Assembly: GCA_022225965.2 (NCBI GenBank)
Contig: JAKJXP020000056.1
Coordinates: 240,134-304,133, forward strand
Length of the DNA stretch: 64,000 nt
Origin: Diatrype stigma
Taxonomy: Eukaryota; Ascomycota; Sordariomycetes; Xylariales; Diatrypaceae
Reading direction: 5' to 3'
The notes under the pieces are model-generated. The model had not been told where the DNA came from and searched no databases. It saw nothing but the letters and a program-made list of their open reading frames with translations. This document shows positions 45,559 through 57,848 of this stretch, one piece after another (the first letter of the stretch is position 1; every line of letters begins with the position of its first letter). The position numbers and the translations under genes were made by a program.

Positions 45559-45726
45559 AGGTCAAGCGCTAGCCAGCTAATAAGGTTACATAGTACAGCC
45601 GGGAGTGGTTGGTTTTTGGCAGTTTGCAGTCTGCAGTTTGCACCTGCAGTTTTGGCAGGTTTGGCTGCTGGCAGTCCCGTCGTCATGTTTTTGTTTGGCT
45701 GGCATGTGATCCCCCATTTGGAGACG

Positions 45727-45748
45727 TCTCTCTCTCTCTCTCTCTCTT
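45727..45748. repeat. (CT)n microsatellite
   Basis: About ten uninterrupted CT dinucleotides lie in the intergenic DNA. Confidence 0.9.
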
Positions 45749-47400
45749 CTCCTCTTTCTCCGTAACCACCTACTGTATGTAACTACTCCGCGTTTCGATG
45801 GAGTTACCAGAGTCGGGTTATCCCCGCTCACTTAACTAAGGCAGATCGATTCAAGGTTGATCAGCTCGACGCACATCCATGATGCTGCATACCTAGGTAC
45901 AGAGTTGACCTGCATCCGCCAACCTCGACGTCTCTATAGGCCCGAAGTTCCCGCTGTCCAGAGACACACAGATGATCACCTACCTACTACCTACTACGGC
46001 AAGAAGGTAATAACGAGAACGAGGGGCATTGTCTCGCTCATCCATGCATGTGCAGCTCTTGCCTTTTCGGCAAGGGTCCCTCCTTCATCCGCGAGAGGCC
46101 GAGAGCCAAGCATCGCCCGCATTTCACACACTAAATTTTCCCGTGGAGAGGCCAATCAGAGGCAAGACAACTAACTCTCTGCATTACATGGCACCAGCAG
46201 GACAGGTACTACATACAGCATGCCCCCTACCCTACCAGCCTACATACCTACATGCACATGTACGAAGTATGTAGGTAGCTAATTATGTTTTATGTATTAG
46301 TTATGTGTTACTTATGTAGGTATCATATACCATACACACGACACACAAGGGACACCCCATCTCGATGTCAAAATGTCGGGATGTTCTCTGTTCACCACGA
46401 ACGAATATGTATGTAATTGATAATCCAAATCCTCCCCCATCCGGTTACCTGTTCTCTAGCAGTTCTAGTTGCCAAGTCCAGTGAACAGTGGACGCGGCAG
46501 TCAGAAGCCAGACCCATCGTTCCGTAAAACCCCATAAAACCCATCATCCCGCCTGATTCCCGGCCTGTTCATCGTTCCACAGCGGAGCAACGCCAGACAG
46601 AACATACCTACAGACCTACCGAACATACAGAGCATACTGAACATACAGGACATACTTCGTACCTACCCCTAGCTCTCTCAGACCTTCTTTCTCGAACCCT
46701 TTCTCGAACTTATTACCGCGTGGTTGTATATACGCATGCACACGCACACACGCACACACGTCTGTATATGTGCTCCCATATGCAATATACCCCTATCTGG
46801 ATTTTCCCATATTCGATCTGACTTGGCGCATGTACCTATTGTGGCACCATCCGAGACATACGAAGTAGGGGTTCTCGTGTGCAAATCGTGTGCAAAAGAC
46901 ATCAAGCGGAACGAACGAACGTGTGTGTGGGATGGTCCATGGATGGTGGTTTAGACTCTCTCTGATCGACAAGCGACAGCAAGCAGCAGCCAATGTTTCA
47001 AGCAGTAGTGTCTCCAGTCCACGTAACAGCTGAATCAGTCTCGAGCTCGCTTAGATCTTCTAATAAACCATAGTTAGGTAGCCATCTGATCTATCTTTCT
47101 ATCTCCATCCATTTTCACATCGGCTTCTCTGCCTTCTACATAGCTACTACCTACTCCCTTCGAACCTCACACCGTTTCTACGTGTGTCGAACAGGCTCTC
47201 GGTTTCAGGCCTTCCCGGGCGTACATAGTAAAGAGCAGCCCCGACACGAACACCTTGCATTCGCCAAGCAGCTTCCCATCTCGTCTCTCCCGCTGCCCGA
47301 GTCGTGTATAACATAGCACGACAGCTCCCAACTGCCAGCTCCCACGTCCCACAGAGCTCCCGAAGGTCCGCCCTTCCCTTCCCCGTCCATCGCCGCTGCC

Positions 47401-49489
47401 ATGTCCGACACGCCTGACGACGGCGGTCCCCCCTTACTCCGGCCCATCCCCCGGCGGCCCTTCAGCCTCAACATCCAGGAGCCAACGCCCCCGGAAGACG
47501 AAGACGAAGGTGAAAACAGCGCGAGCGACGGCCAGCAATTCTCGAAGTCACCGGAGCCGAACCGGTCAGCGTCAGCGTCACCCCCGAGGGCCCTTCGCAG
47601 CAACGGCAACAGCAGCCGCAGCCACCTCCCGCCAGCGCTGAACCTCGAAACCCTGAACTCGCGCCTGCTCAACAGCAGCAGCAGAAGCAAGAGCAACAGA
47701 AGCCATAACCATAACCACTACAATGCCACCATCGCGACTCCGGGCTCGGAAGGCGTCTTCCCTCCCGGTAGCGGCGGCGTTGGGGGCAACCCATCCTCCT
47801 CGTCCTCCATAAGCCGCGCCCAGTCGATCCTGAACCTGACCGGCTCGACCCTGATGGGCATCTACACGCCCAACACGTACGGCCCGGACCGGATGTCCTC
47901 CCTCCTCACGGACGGCGGGTCCGGCACGCCCTGGGGCACGGGGGCCGAGACGCCAGCACGCCTAGATGACGATAACATCAACAACGATGACGAGGGCGAG
48001 GACGACGAGGGCTTCAGCGGGGAGGATGGTGATGATGATGACGAATATGATGATGAGACGGAAGGCGAGAGGGAGATGCGACGGCGAAGACGATCCTCGA
48101 TGCACGCCGCGGAGGTCATGGGACGCAGGCGAGCTTCGCTACTGCAGCACGCACGCCCGCCACCATTTCCACCATTATCACCATCACTTGAAGACCACCA
48201 GCAGCAGCGGCAGCAGTATCCACCTCTTCATCTTCCCCCAGCACCATCGCCCTTCTCCGTGTCCGCACTGCCCGCCCTCGTCCTCCGCCTCGCGCCCCGC
48301 GCCCTCCTGCTATCCGCCCTCGGCGTGCTGTACGGCATCCTCGTCGCGCGCCTGCTCGACCGGTTCCGGCCGTCGAGCACTACCACCACCAACTGCTACG
48401 ACTGGAAATACATGGCGTTCTGGGGCGTGTCGGGCGTCGTGCTCGGCGGCCTGCTGCCCTGGTTCGATGGCGTCTGGGATCGGGCCACCGCGCTCGGTGG
48501 TGGAGGAGGAGGCCGCCAACAACAACAACAGGTGGACGACGGTGAGAGTGCGATCGCCGTTAACGGGGGTAGACGACGCCAGAAACAGCGGCGACGGTCT
48601 GCTCGTACTAGCAGTAGTGGCATGAATCAGAAGGTGGACGGCGGTGTCCTAAGCGGTGCTGGTGTGGGCGGTGCCGGTGGTGCTTTCGGCGGATCGCCGC
48701 TGTCGACGCTGTCGGGCAAGGGACAGGGAGAGGGAGCCATGGTGGAGGAGGCGGCGGTTCCGGGCCCGGACTGGTCGCTCGCCGTTAGGGGGATCGGGGC
48801 GTTTGCTGGGATTGCGTTTGCTATTGTAAGTCGTGCAGTCATTATTACCATTTTCCCCCTAATTTCTTTCCGCCCTTCTGGTCCCCCCCCCCTTTATTTT
48901 TTTTATTTTTTTCAGATCTTCTTTGCTGACGCTTTGCCCTTCATCACAGCGCAAGCTTGCCTGGGACTCGACCTTTCAAGTCTCCGTCACCCTCGCCCTC
49001 GTCAACCCCGTCCTCTGGTACCTGATCGACCGGTCCGTGCCCGGCCTGCTGATGGCCGGCGCCGTCGGCATTTGCGGCTCTGCCCTCTTCATGGCGCCCC
49101 TGACGTCGTCGTCGTCATTAGCCGTATTCAGCCCTTGGGCGTACCTGCTTGATCCCAGTGGTGGTGTTAGTGGGGATTGGAACGCGGAACAACGAGAAGG
49201 TTTCAACGCGTCCTCTTCTTCCTATCCTAGCAGCCCGCTCTCGCTGCTCCACACCGGTGGCGCTGGTGTTGGCATAGGTGCTGCTGGCAATGCCGGTCTC
49301 GGCAGTGACCGCAGGCACGCCCTCGAGACCGCCGTCTGGATGCTCAGTGTTCTGTTTTGCTGCTGCGTCTGCTTCGGGAACATCGGCCGCTGGCTGGCGC
49401 TGATGAGCAGAAGCAAGAATAACAGCAGCAACGGCGGCGGCAATCATAACCGGGCCCGGTCCGGTTCGATTTCTGCCGCTGTTAGCTAA
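47401..49489 (+). CDS. INSIG-domain sterol-regulatory protein
   Basis: Exons are 47401-48825 and 48950-49489, giving 654 residues. The intron runs from GTAAGT to TCACAG and rejoins AFAI to RKLAWDSTFQ. The INSIG domain is split. Segments near 287-320 (LVLRLAPRALLLSALGVLYGILVARLLDRF region) and 338-360 (FWGVSGVVLGGLLPWFDGV) come first, then an insertion of about 95 residues. The core resumes at 460-655 with LALVNPVLWYLIDRS and CCVCFGNIGRW. INSIG proteins (yeast Nsg1/Nsg2, Aspergillus InsA) sit in the ER and bind HMG-CoA reductase, and in some fungi the SREBP system, to match sterol supply. The first 280 residues are disordered and acidic. Total length is well above the yeast proteins. Confidence 0.88.
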
Positions 49490-50707
49490 GTACCGATCTG
49501 TCGAGCGAAGGGAGGGGGTTGAGACAAAGCATGCAGTTTATGTATTATATTATCCTTTACGTGGGATCTGTGTTCGTATTGGGTGGGTGAGTGGTTGAAA
49601 ATCTTAATGGGGCATCGAAGAGCAAGAGATCGAAAGGCGGGAAAGAAAAGATGGTGGATTCCAACACGTAAAATCGGATGGCAGCATTGTCGAATATTCT
49701 TCGTTGATAAAAAGGGGGTTCTCGAAGCCACGTTACGATATCAGTGAAGCGAATTGGAGTTGCCAGTTTCACCTGTCTAATTTTCAGAGGGGGTGGGGGG
49801 TTGTAGGTACTCTTCGAAATCCCGTTGTCTATTCTGGATATATCTAGTTAAGCTATCTGACATGAAAAGAACCGGTGGCTGGCTGGATGGCGGTTGAATC
49901 AAGATTCCCGAGGGGCATTATCAAAATGTGTATGTACGCTTGCTTCCTCTTCCCAACTTGGCACGGGGTGGTTTATTATTTCGTATGGACGGATCTCGAG
50001 CGGCATGGAAACTTGGGAATGAGATGAATAAAAAGGCAAAAAGGACTACTTTCTTATGACGAGCGAATCTTATCCAAGGGTGAAACAGTAGCGCTAGGAG
50101 GGGAACGGGTGGGATGGCTTCATTTGCTATTCATTACCCCCTTTATTCCCCCCGGTTGTATGACAATTGTATAGATTCCGTGGTTAACACCGTTATTGGG
50201 CTGTCCACTATATTGTATATTTTCAACGATAAACATAGCTCAGGTAAAGTGAAGTATGAAGGAGGCATGTCTAAGTGTCCAACCCCCTTTTTTCCTACTC
50301 CAGCTGACTATGTCCCATAGTTACTGAGAAGGGTGCACTACTGCCATACATATGATCGGTAAATTTTTACGGCCAGAGCCAACGGAAAAATGTTATCTCA
50401 AGCTTGGTACCTCACACGTTCAGAACCAATCTTCTCCTGAAAGCACAATGATCGTGAACGCAGTTAGACATGATTAATATTTTAAACCCGAAGTCCTTCA
50501 GAATGTAGTACTTCCTTACTTCGCGAGGAGGCCTAGCGCAGCCGAGGCATATATAACACATATAGAGACACCAGCCCGTGCAAGCAAGCACATCACTATG
50601 CGCACTTCCTTTCCTCCCTCAGTACCTACACAAACCGCCTGCTACAAACCCCTTCCGCCCAGGAACGAGTATATACCCCAAATTAGATTGAAGTTCCCCC
50701 CCCCCTT
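49490..50707. other. Convergent 3' intergenic region
   Basis: This lies between the 3' ends of the INSIG gene (+) and the fatty alcohol oxidase (-). No gene is supported. Confidence 0.6.
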
Positions 50708-53700
50708 TCATGCATTGCTGTGGCTGCCCTTACGCTTCAGCGCCAGCAGCTCTCTAGACGCGTTCCGTGCGATCCAGTCCGCGACGCCCATGGTGGTGAT
50801 CATGGGGTTGACGCCGCTGGCCGAGGGAAGCACGCTCGCGTCGGCGACGTGCAAGCCGGAGACGCCCCAGACCCGGCCCCGCGGGTCGACTACGCCGGCG
50901 CCCGCCTGCGCGCTCATCCGGCACGTTCCCATCTGGTGCGCCGAGCTGAAGTTCGTCGCCGACGGCCGGTTGTCCGCCCGCTCGAGCGTCTTGAGCCACG
51001 CCGCGAAGTCGGCGTCGTTGACGCCTTGGTCGATGCTGTCTTCTTCTTCTTCTTCTTCTCCGTCTTCGCCGTTTTGGCGAGAGGGGGACTTCTGCTGCCG
51101 CCGCACGAAAGGCGGCACCCCGGCGACGAAGGGCCAGATCTCGGTCGCGCCCTCGATGTAGCACAGCTTGGCGATGGCGGCCTGGCTGGTCAGAATGTGG
51201 GCGCGGTCGAAGTCGGAGGGCGTGTAGTCCATGATGGGGCGGCCGTCGTCGGGGCTGGGGTATACTGCCATGCCTCGTTGTCAGCAGCTACTTCTCTTTC
51301 TCGATACCACCCTGGCGACGAATCGGGACCCCAGCGACAAGTCCGGTCATGTTCTAGAGATGACCCCTGTTCAACAAAGGACAGGTGCTCCCGAAACACG
51401 CCAGGGGGGGGGAGCTAGATGGGAAACTCTGGAAAACTTCTTACCGCGACCGGTGTCCCGGTCCCGCGCGACGGCGATGAAACTGTTCATCTGCCGATAG
51501 CGCAGTGCGTCGATCTTCCACTGCAGCCCGCCACGCCACGGGTGTGCGAAGAAGATCATATGCGGCTATTTTCGAACGTTGTGTCAATATAATATAGTCC
51601 GTGGGATAGGTAAGGGTATTGCGAACCCTTGGGAGTAATTGACTTACCATCATCGAGGTCGTCTCGATCTTGGTCCCGTGGCCCTTGCCATCGAGGTTCT
51701 CGAAGCTCGTACAGACGCTTGTTATGATACCGCCTGCCGCCGATGCGTCAGTATACGTGCTAAAGGGGGGCATGTCTCGCCTGTGGTAGGGCCATAACTT
51801 ACCTTCCCAGCCCTTGACATCGTCGTCAAAGGCGGCATTGACCATACCCACGGGATGCATGTAAAGGTGGCGACCGATATGAGGATTCTATAAGGAACGG
51901 GTTAGCAATGGACCCTTTGTGTTGCGAGGGTAAGGCTATCAACTTGCTTTCAGTCCACTTCTCATGAGGAGGGTCGGCGAGTTCAGAGTGCCGCAAGCCA
52001 CGATGACCTTCTTAGCCTTGATTTGAACCAACCGCTTGGTCCTGCCGCCTGCAGAATCGTGGACGTTGCCATGGGCATCCCTCGAGGTCCATGTGCCCAG
52101 CACGCCGGTGGCTTGCTTGTTCCTACCGCTGCCTTCTTCGAAAAGTATTTTAGAGACATCAAATCCTTCGATGAATTGAGCCCCGGCCTTGGCAGCAGCT
52201 GGCAACCAGCTCACAGCAGGGCCCTGCTTCTCGGCCGAGCCGCAACCCAAGGCACAATGGCCGCAGTAGTGTTTGGTCCCGCCTGTGTTTTGCGGGCAGG
52301 ACTTGGCATCTAGATTCATAATCAGTATATTACGAGCTAAGGGAAGTGAACTCGGGTTTTCCGCATCTATAATAATGGTCCTTCGAGAGAGGCTGCTAGC
52401 GGAAACAAAACCGGGGTAGAAAAGGGGGAGGGGGTTCGTATATAAAAGTAAAAATAAACGAGGTTTCTTACGCCACCCTAGCTTCCGTGAGCCTTCGAGA
52501 AGTACGCGGCTGCCATGGTTATGTTTGATATGAGCGTCGCTAACCCCCATAAAGTCGCATACACGGTCCAAGCATTTCTGGAACTCTGCTGTTGCGAAGA
52601 ACTCCAGTCCTTGGTCCGCCCACTCTTGCCGAACAAACCCCTGAGGTTGAAGGCTTACGCTCCACTGCAGGAACCGTTGGGATTAGTGATACTTCTCTTC
52701 AGGTAACTTGTTAACGTCAATGCGTGATCTAGGAATGGCGAATATATCCCTAGAGCTGAAGACTTCGGGACACCCCAGTCCAATAAAGGTTTGTGGGCTG
52801 CCAGGAGGTGGATAAGAGGTGCCGCCATATCACCGGAAGCGTCGCTTACATTGATTGTGCCACCACCTCCCCAGCAGCTGCCTGCGAGCACTGACATGGA
52901 TCCATCTTTCGTCTGCATCCGCCCTCTGCTTTCGTAAAGGTACTCTGTTCCGGTTCACACCATTAGTGATAGGCAGAGCTAGATAGCGACAGAAGCCTAC
53001 GAGGTTACCCTCGCCTCATAGCAAGGGCCTGTGATATGGTACCGTAGTAGCCTACTGGATGACTGCATGAAGGCCCCCTGAAAATATCACAGTAGGTATA
53101 GTGATACCGAATAACTAGCTCACCTTGACTACCTTCCGCCGTCATCGGCAGTTGCGATGGGGGGAAGTAGTAGCCCTTGTCGACTACCACGACCCTATGT
53201 CCAGCCTCGGCGAGGACCTTGGCGCAGACGCCGCCACCACATCCGGACCCGACGATGACCACGTCCGTTTCCACGACCGCGGGTTCGGACTCTGGCTCGG
53301 GCTCGGGCTCGGGGAACTGCATGAAGCGAAAGTCGAACTCCGGTCCGGGCCGGTAGCCGTCCGGGCACTCGACATAGGCGTTGAGCCGGTGGAAGAGCCC
53401 GTCCGTCTGAGCCCAGCACACCCTCGTGAGGGTGATGATGGACCTCGCGATCGCCGGCCACAGCTTGAGCCACGAGGTCTGCCAGGAGCGCAGGATCGCC
53501 TCTCGGACGCGGACCGGCTGCTCGTGCACGGGCGTCGCGTAGCCCGTGGCGGCGAGGCTCCCCAGGCGGGTGCTAAACTCTTGCCCGTCAGTCTTCTATC
53601 CCATGGTCACACACACGCAATTCCTACAATCCTAGGCGGGGGGTGCTGCGCTTACCCCAGGAGGGTGAGGATCCCGCCGAGCTGCCGCCTCTGGTAGGGC

Positions 53701-54041
53701 GGGAGGTTGCCGAACGTCCGCCGCAGCTGCTGGAGGAAGCGCGTGTTTTCCAGGGGCCGCGCGCTCAGGTACTGCTCGAACTCAGCCGCGGCCGGCGGAT
53801 GTTTCACAAGCCGCTGTGCGCTTTCGTAGGCCTCTCGGTACTGTGCTTGTGGGATCCGCAGGTGATGTTTCTCATCGGCATCCGCCGGTGCCGAGTCCGC
53901 TACGATGGAAGGGATCACGGCATCGATTAGAGACAGTAAAACCTGCCATTGGGTGTCATCATAGTAGGCGTCGGACCCGAGAGCGGGCAGCTCCACCGGC
54001 ACCGGAGCTGCCAACGGTGGCGGTGGTATAGAAGCAGCCAT
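50708..54041 (-). CDS. Long-chain fatty alcohol oxidase (GMC family)
   Basis: Nine exons are inferred: 54041-53656, 53572-53124, 52944-52850, 52664-52472, 52309-51948, 51887-51803, 51733-51648, 51565-51445 and 51264-50708, giving 777 residues. Intron 5 is GC-AG. The FAD-binding motif is [20 protein letters not shown] (about 235-255). Other landmarks are [45 protein letters not shown], and the GMC C-terminus [12 protein letters not shown] and [16 protein letters not shown]. Fao-type enzymes oxidise long-chain alcohols to aldehydes with O2, releasing H2O2, in omega-oxidation of alkanes and fatty acids, usually at peroxisomes. No C-terminal SKL-type signal is present. A Glu-rich insertion from a TTC/GAA repeat precedes the active-site His region. 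Confidence 0.9.
51039..51059. repeat. (TTC)7 tract inside the alcohol oxidase gene
   Basis: A trinucleotide run in the last exon encodes a poly-Glu stretch on the minus strand, in an insertion before the conserved C-terminal GMC motif. Confidence 0.85.
51888..51947 (-). other. GC-AG intron (alcohol oxidase intron 5)
   Basis: The donor reads AAA then GCAAGT and the acceptor TTATAG. Splicing here joins RSGLK to [12 protein letters not shown] in frame. The nearby GTTGAT donor would break the frame. Confidence 0.7.
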
Positions 54042-55945
54042 TATGATGAAAACTAGTAGCTACTGGTAAACAGACAACCTGGGATTGCGTTGGCTTCATA
54101 AACACTTATCAACGAATAGAACCGAACCACTTATAAATCCAGTGGGAATGTCATCCCGCAAGACCACAGTTGTAAGCAGAATATCAAGGCAAGCGAGGGT
54201 ATTCACACAATAGCGCCGCCACAACGGGGTCATTCAGCAGTTACTTAGGTATGCTCGTCGTTTTTGTCGCTGTAATTGTGTAACGCGACGTCGCCCCCCA
54301 TTTGCCTAGGTATTTGCCTACCTAGGTATTCACACTGCTTCGATCTCTCAGCCGCGGCTACACATGATACACATGATGCCAAGTAGGTCTTAGCAGGCAC
54401 GGTGGTCTTAGCCATGCCAAACCCCTACCACCCACCCCATACCCAGGTAGGTGAGGTCCCGCCTAGGCTTTACGGATGCGGATTAACTAACTCGAGACTC
54501 CAGGCTCAAGCTCCCGAGATGGATCGTGAGGTGCCGTCGTATTGGTCACAGCCGCGTTTGTGGCGTCGATGGAAATTGCGGGGTTGGAGATAGCTAGAGG
54601 GAGGGCGCTAAGGATTCCCCGATCTACATGAGAAGCCGGGAAGGGGTCTAGTGCCGATATCCGCGGACACCGGTAGCTCCGACTGTCCGCTTGTACCTAT
54701 GTACATAAGGTAGTAGCTTCAGAACCTGCCGCTGTACGAAGTAATCTGACAAGTTGACAACTGGCCATGCTACCGGGAAAGGAGGAAGCAAGGGATGTTA
54801 TCACAACTAGTAATCCATAAAGTAACCACTGCCAGGTTGGGGTTGGTTGGTTGACACTGAAAGGAGTCCATGGAACCATCAATGGTGGCTGGCTGGCACG
54901 CTGATGCTCTGTAGAGAAACCCCAGCTTATCGCCGAAGGACGGGCAGATGGGCAGATGGGCCAAAGAGATCTCAAAGTCCCCATTCATCCATCTACAGCG
55001 GGTAAAAGTGACGAGCCGCCCGTTGCAACAGGACAGCAGATGGCCTTAGCTGTTTGGTATATTAATAAGGAACTCTTGATAAGTTAGGCTACGTAGTACA
55101 TCCAGATAGTAGGCTGATATTGTTGGTGAACGCAAGCCGGTTTGCCTCGAGATCGGATGTCATGGCGAGAAGACTCCGCCGCCGACTTGGACATTGATTT
55201 ATGTGTCGGAGAATTCTGGTTCACGCTTACTTCCCGACCCCTATGTAAGCTGCTGGATGCTGGAAGCTGGAAGCTGCAAGGCCCTGCATACATCCATACT
55301 ACGGTACGCTGACAACGCTGGAATGGCAATAAGAAATACGAAGCAGGGCAGGCAGGCAGGTAACTACATACGGTAGTGCCTTATCGGCTTGTCCAACAAC
55401 GATAAGATGCCGAAAATTACTTACCTGAAAGTGGAACCCCATCGGTAAACTCAAGCGCCTGCGCATCCGTGACATCCCTGGCATTTTCCTGACACCGCAA
55501 TTCGCAATTCTTGGGCTGCTGGGCCGCCCGCGCCAACCTTTCAATGTTTGGCGAAGGCAAATTTTGGTCCCGAGAATTTGTTGGGAGAGGGGCAGTTTGC
55601 CCTATGAAACCCAGATCTAAGTATCTCCTTTGTACCTACCTACTGTACACATGTACCGGACCCTTCACAGACACTCTGACACTTTACCTTACGGCATCGG
55701 CATCTTTCAGGTGGCAGGGGCAGACGAGGCTCTAAATCTCCGCATACATACAGGCCATATCGAACTGTTGCAATCGCGAACAACGCCGGCTTGAGACCGG
55801 AAGTCGATTCAAGCTTCTTTGGATGCCGGCAGCATCAGCAATTGATAGCAGAGCCGCCTGCAATGCTTACTTGAAAGGGCAATGCCGGTGCATCTTACCT
55901 TACCCGCTTACTGTGAACTGGACGTCTAGAGCCGCCCGAGCAGGA

Positions 55946-56014
55946 CCGTACGTACGGACTCCGTACGGGGGAGTAGGAGACTGCCCAGGTGGTGCTGCGT
56001 AACCCGTACGGAGT
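55946..56014. promoter_or_regulatory. CCGTACGG palindrome cluster
   Basis: A perfect 12-bp palindrome CCGTACGTACGG (55946-55957) is followed by ACTCCGTACGGGG and, about 40 nt on, CCGTACGGAGT. The symmetry suggests a dimeric DNA-binding site, but the word is also a common fungal intergenic motif. Confidence 0.45.
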
Positions 56015-57450
56015 TTGCTAGTGGGATGGAGGGGTTCTAGTGTTTGCAAACACATAAAGCCTGACGAGATCTCCCCCTCGAAATAAAAATTGTGGCCTTG
56101 CCCCATTTGCATGTGTGAAATTGTGCAAGGTTTGAGCCGGTCTTTCAACTCTCTGTGCTGCTCTTGCATCAGTCCTGCATGCATCAATACCTGGAGCTAC
56201 TGCGAAAGGGTTATCCCCAACAAAACCAGGAAATAACGTTCTGCCCCGCGTTCTAGTTCCAAATCCCCCTCTTGACCAGGGGTTCCGATGCAGTCTTTGA
56301 TCGCCAAGACAAACAGAGACAGCAATTGAGCCCTAGCTGCAGCAATGCGACACGACGTTCCAGCTCCTCCAGCTTTAGTGTGACGATGCCGTTTTCGCAT
56401 AGCTCATTTCGACGGCTATTCATCTTGGGAACCTTGGGGAAGATGAGGTACTTCGTACCGAGGTTGTTATCTCTGCAGTATTGAGATAGATGTTCGGCAG
56501 ACGGGGCCTACACATGCCCACACATAATGGGATTTCTGGCGCGTGCTCTCACTATTCGTCCGATGCGCAATGTCATGAAGGGTTTCAATACATAGTTTGG
56601 CATATGATACCTAGGTAGGTACGATAGGTAGGTACAATATCCCTTGGCTGGAATATGGGTGCCAACCTGGAAGGCCCTCAAAACTCAAAGCCTAGGTACC
56701 TGCACGTATCAACAGCAATTCAGACACATTACATGCCTGCCTACTACTACCTGCTTATTAGGTAGACGAACAAATCACAAATCGCGAAGGGCGGCATAGG
56801 ATAGCATCCGATGTCCGATCCCCAACGCCCGATGTTTCCCGTCCTCGGCGCATGTTCGCAACTGCTTCGCAATACAGATTGCGAGAGACTTGATGAGCTT
56901 GAAGGTGACTGGATGGATTAAAAACGTTGGATAGCGGATAGGAGCGCACACCCATGCGCAAAGGCGCACGAAGTACGCATCCATCGATGATGTTTCTGCC
57001 GCCAACCTGCAGTGCCTGAATAGGTATGTAGGTATGTACTACCTATTTTTAAGAGGTAGGCCTGTTGTGGTGGACTTGTTGGTAGGCAGGCTTGGGTTTC
57101 ATTGCAAAATGGCTGAAATGGCAAGTCATTATGAGAGCATCTTGACATAAAACAGGGTTGGCACGGCCGCTTCTGGCCAATGGGCGTCGAGCCGAGCCTC
57201 GATCATCAATTGCGCATTGCGGCGCCCACGTCTATAGTGGTACTAGGGCGGTGTAATGCCCCCTCCAATTCCCCCTAGCCGGGATGGAGTTAACACCTGC
57301 ACCTTGCAAGCCTGCAGGTTTTGAGAAGGCAGTGGCAGTGGCAGTGGGAGGATGCGCGTGGGCGTGGGTGCGTCCATTCGTCCACTAGCGCGCGACAAAA
57401 AAAAAGATTGTTGAGCTTCATCGCAAAGTCGCACTAAAGCTCCCTCTACT

Positions 57451-57494
57451 ACGCAGTCGCTACGGGTACGCAGTCGCTACGCAGTCACTACACG
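57451..57494. repeat. ACGCAGTCGCTAC triple repeat
   Basis: Two perfect 13-mers are followed by a third copy with one change. They lie about 360 nt upstream of the elongase ATG. Confidence 0.8.
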
Positions 57495-57848
57495 TTCGTT
57501 ACCTTCGATACAGCTGGGGCGCCCTGCTATCCGGTCCACATTTACACCTTGGACTACTTTGGCTACTTTGGCCATAATTTTCCCATATAGCTGATGTCTC
57601 CCGAATACCAAAACCTTTTAAAGTCTGGATTGTTTACTATCATCTATCATCTGTCCCGTCATCTCCGTCACCTCCTCCCTACCAACTCCATCTAGACGGT
57701 AGCGACGTTGGCATTTATTCATTTTACCTCTAGACAGCACTCCCAGCTGTCTTGTGCCTCGCTGGCTTTGTCATAGGCATCTTGCTGCTCGTAACTTCAC
57801 TGCTTACGAGGGACCTGCACATATCGATAATATCGACATCCCGCCACG

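Larger units (their letters stand above)
44291..47400. other. 3.1 kb gene-free stretch before the INSIG gene
   Basis: Only short random frames occur. It contains a triple 15-mer repeat (45514-45558), a CT run (45727-45748), and TACGAAGTA words near 46262, 46655 and 46858. The right end is the INSIG promoter and leader. Confidence 0.55.
54042..57848. promoter_or_regulatory. 3.8 kb divergent region, alcohol oxidase / ELO
   Basis: This large gene-free stretch separates two divergent lipid genes. It contains a CCGTACGG cluster (55946-56014), a triple ACGCAGTCGCTAC repeat (57451-57494), and TAGGTA patches near 54303-54340 and 56608-56636. No gene is supported. Confidence 0.5.

Noticed and set aside
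53573..53655. Alternative acceptors at 53596 and 53593 for alcohol oxidase intron 1
   Set aside because: Both leave the wrong phase. TTTAG at 53573 restores frame and the family-typical [14 protein letters not shown] join.
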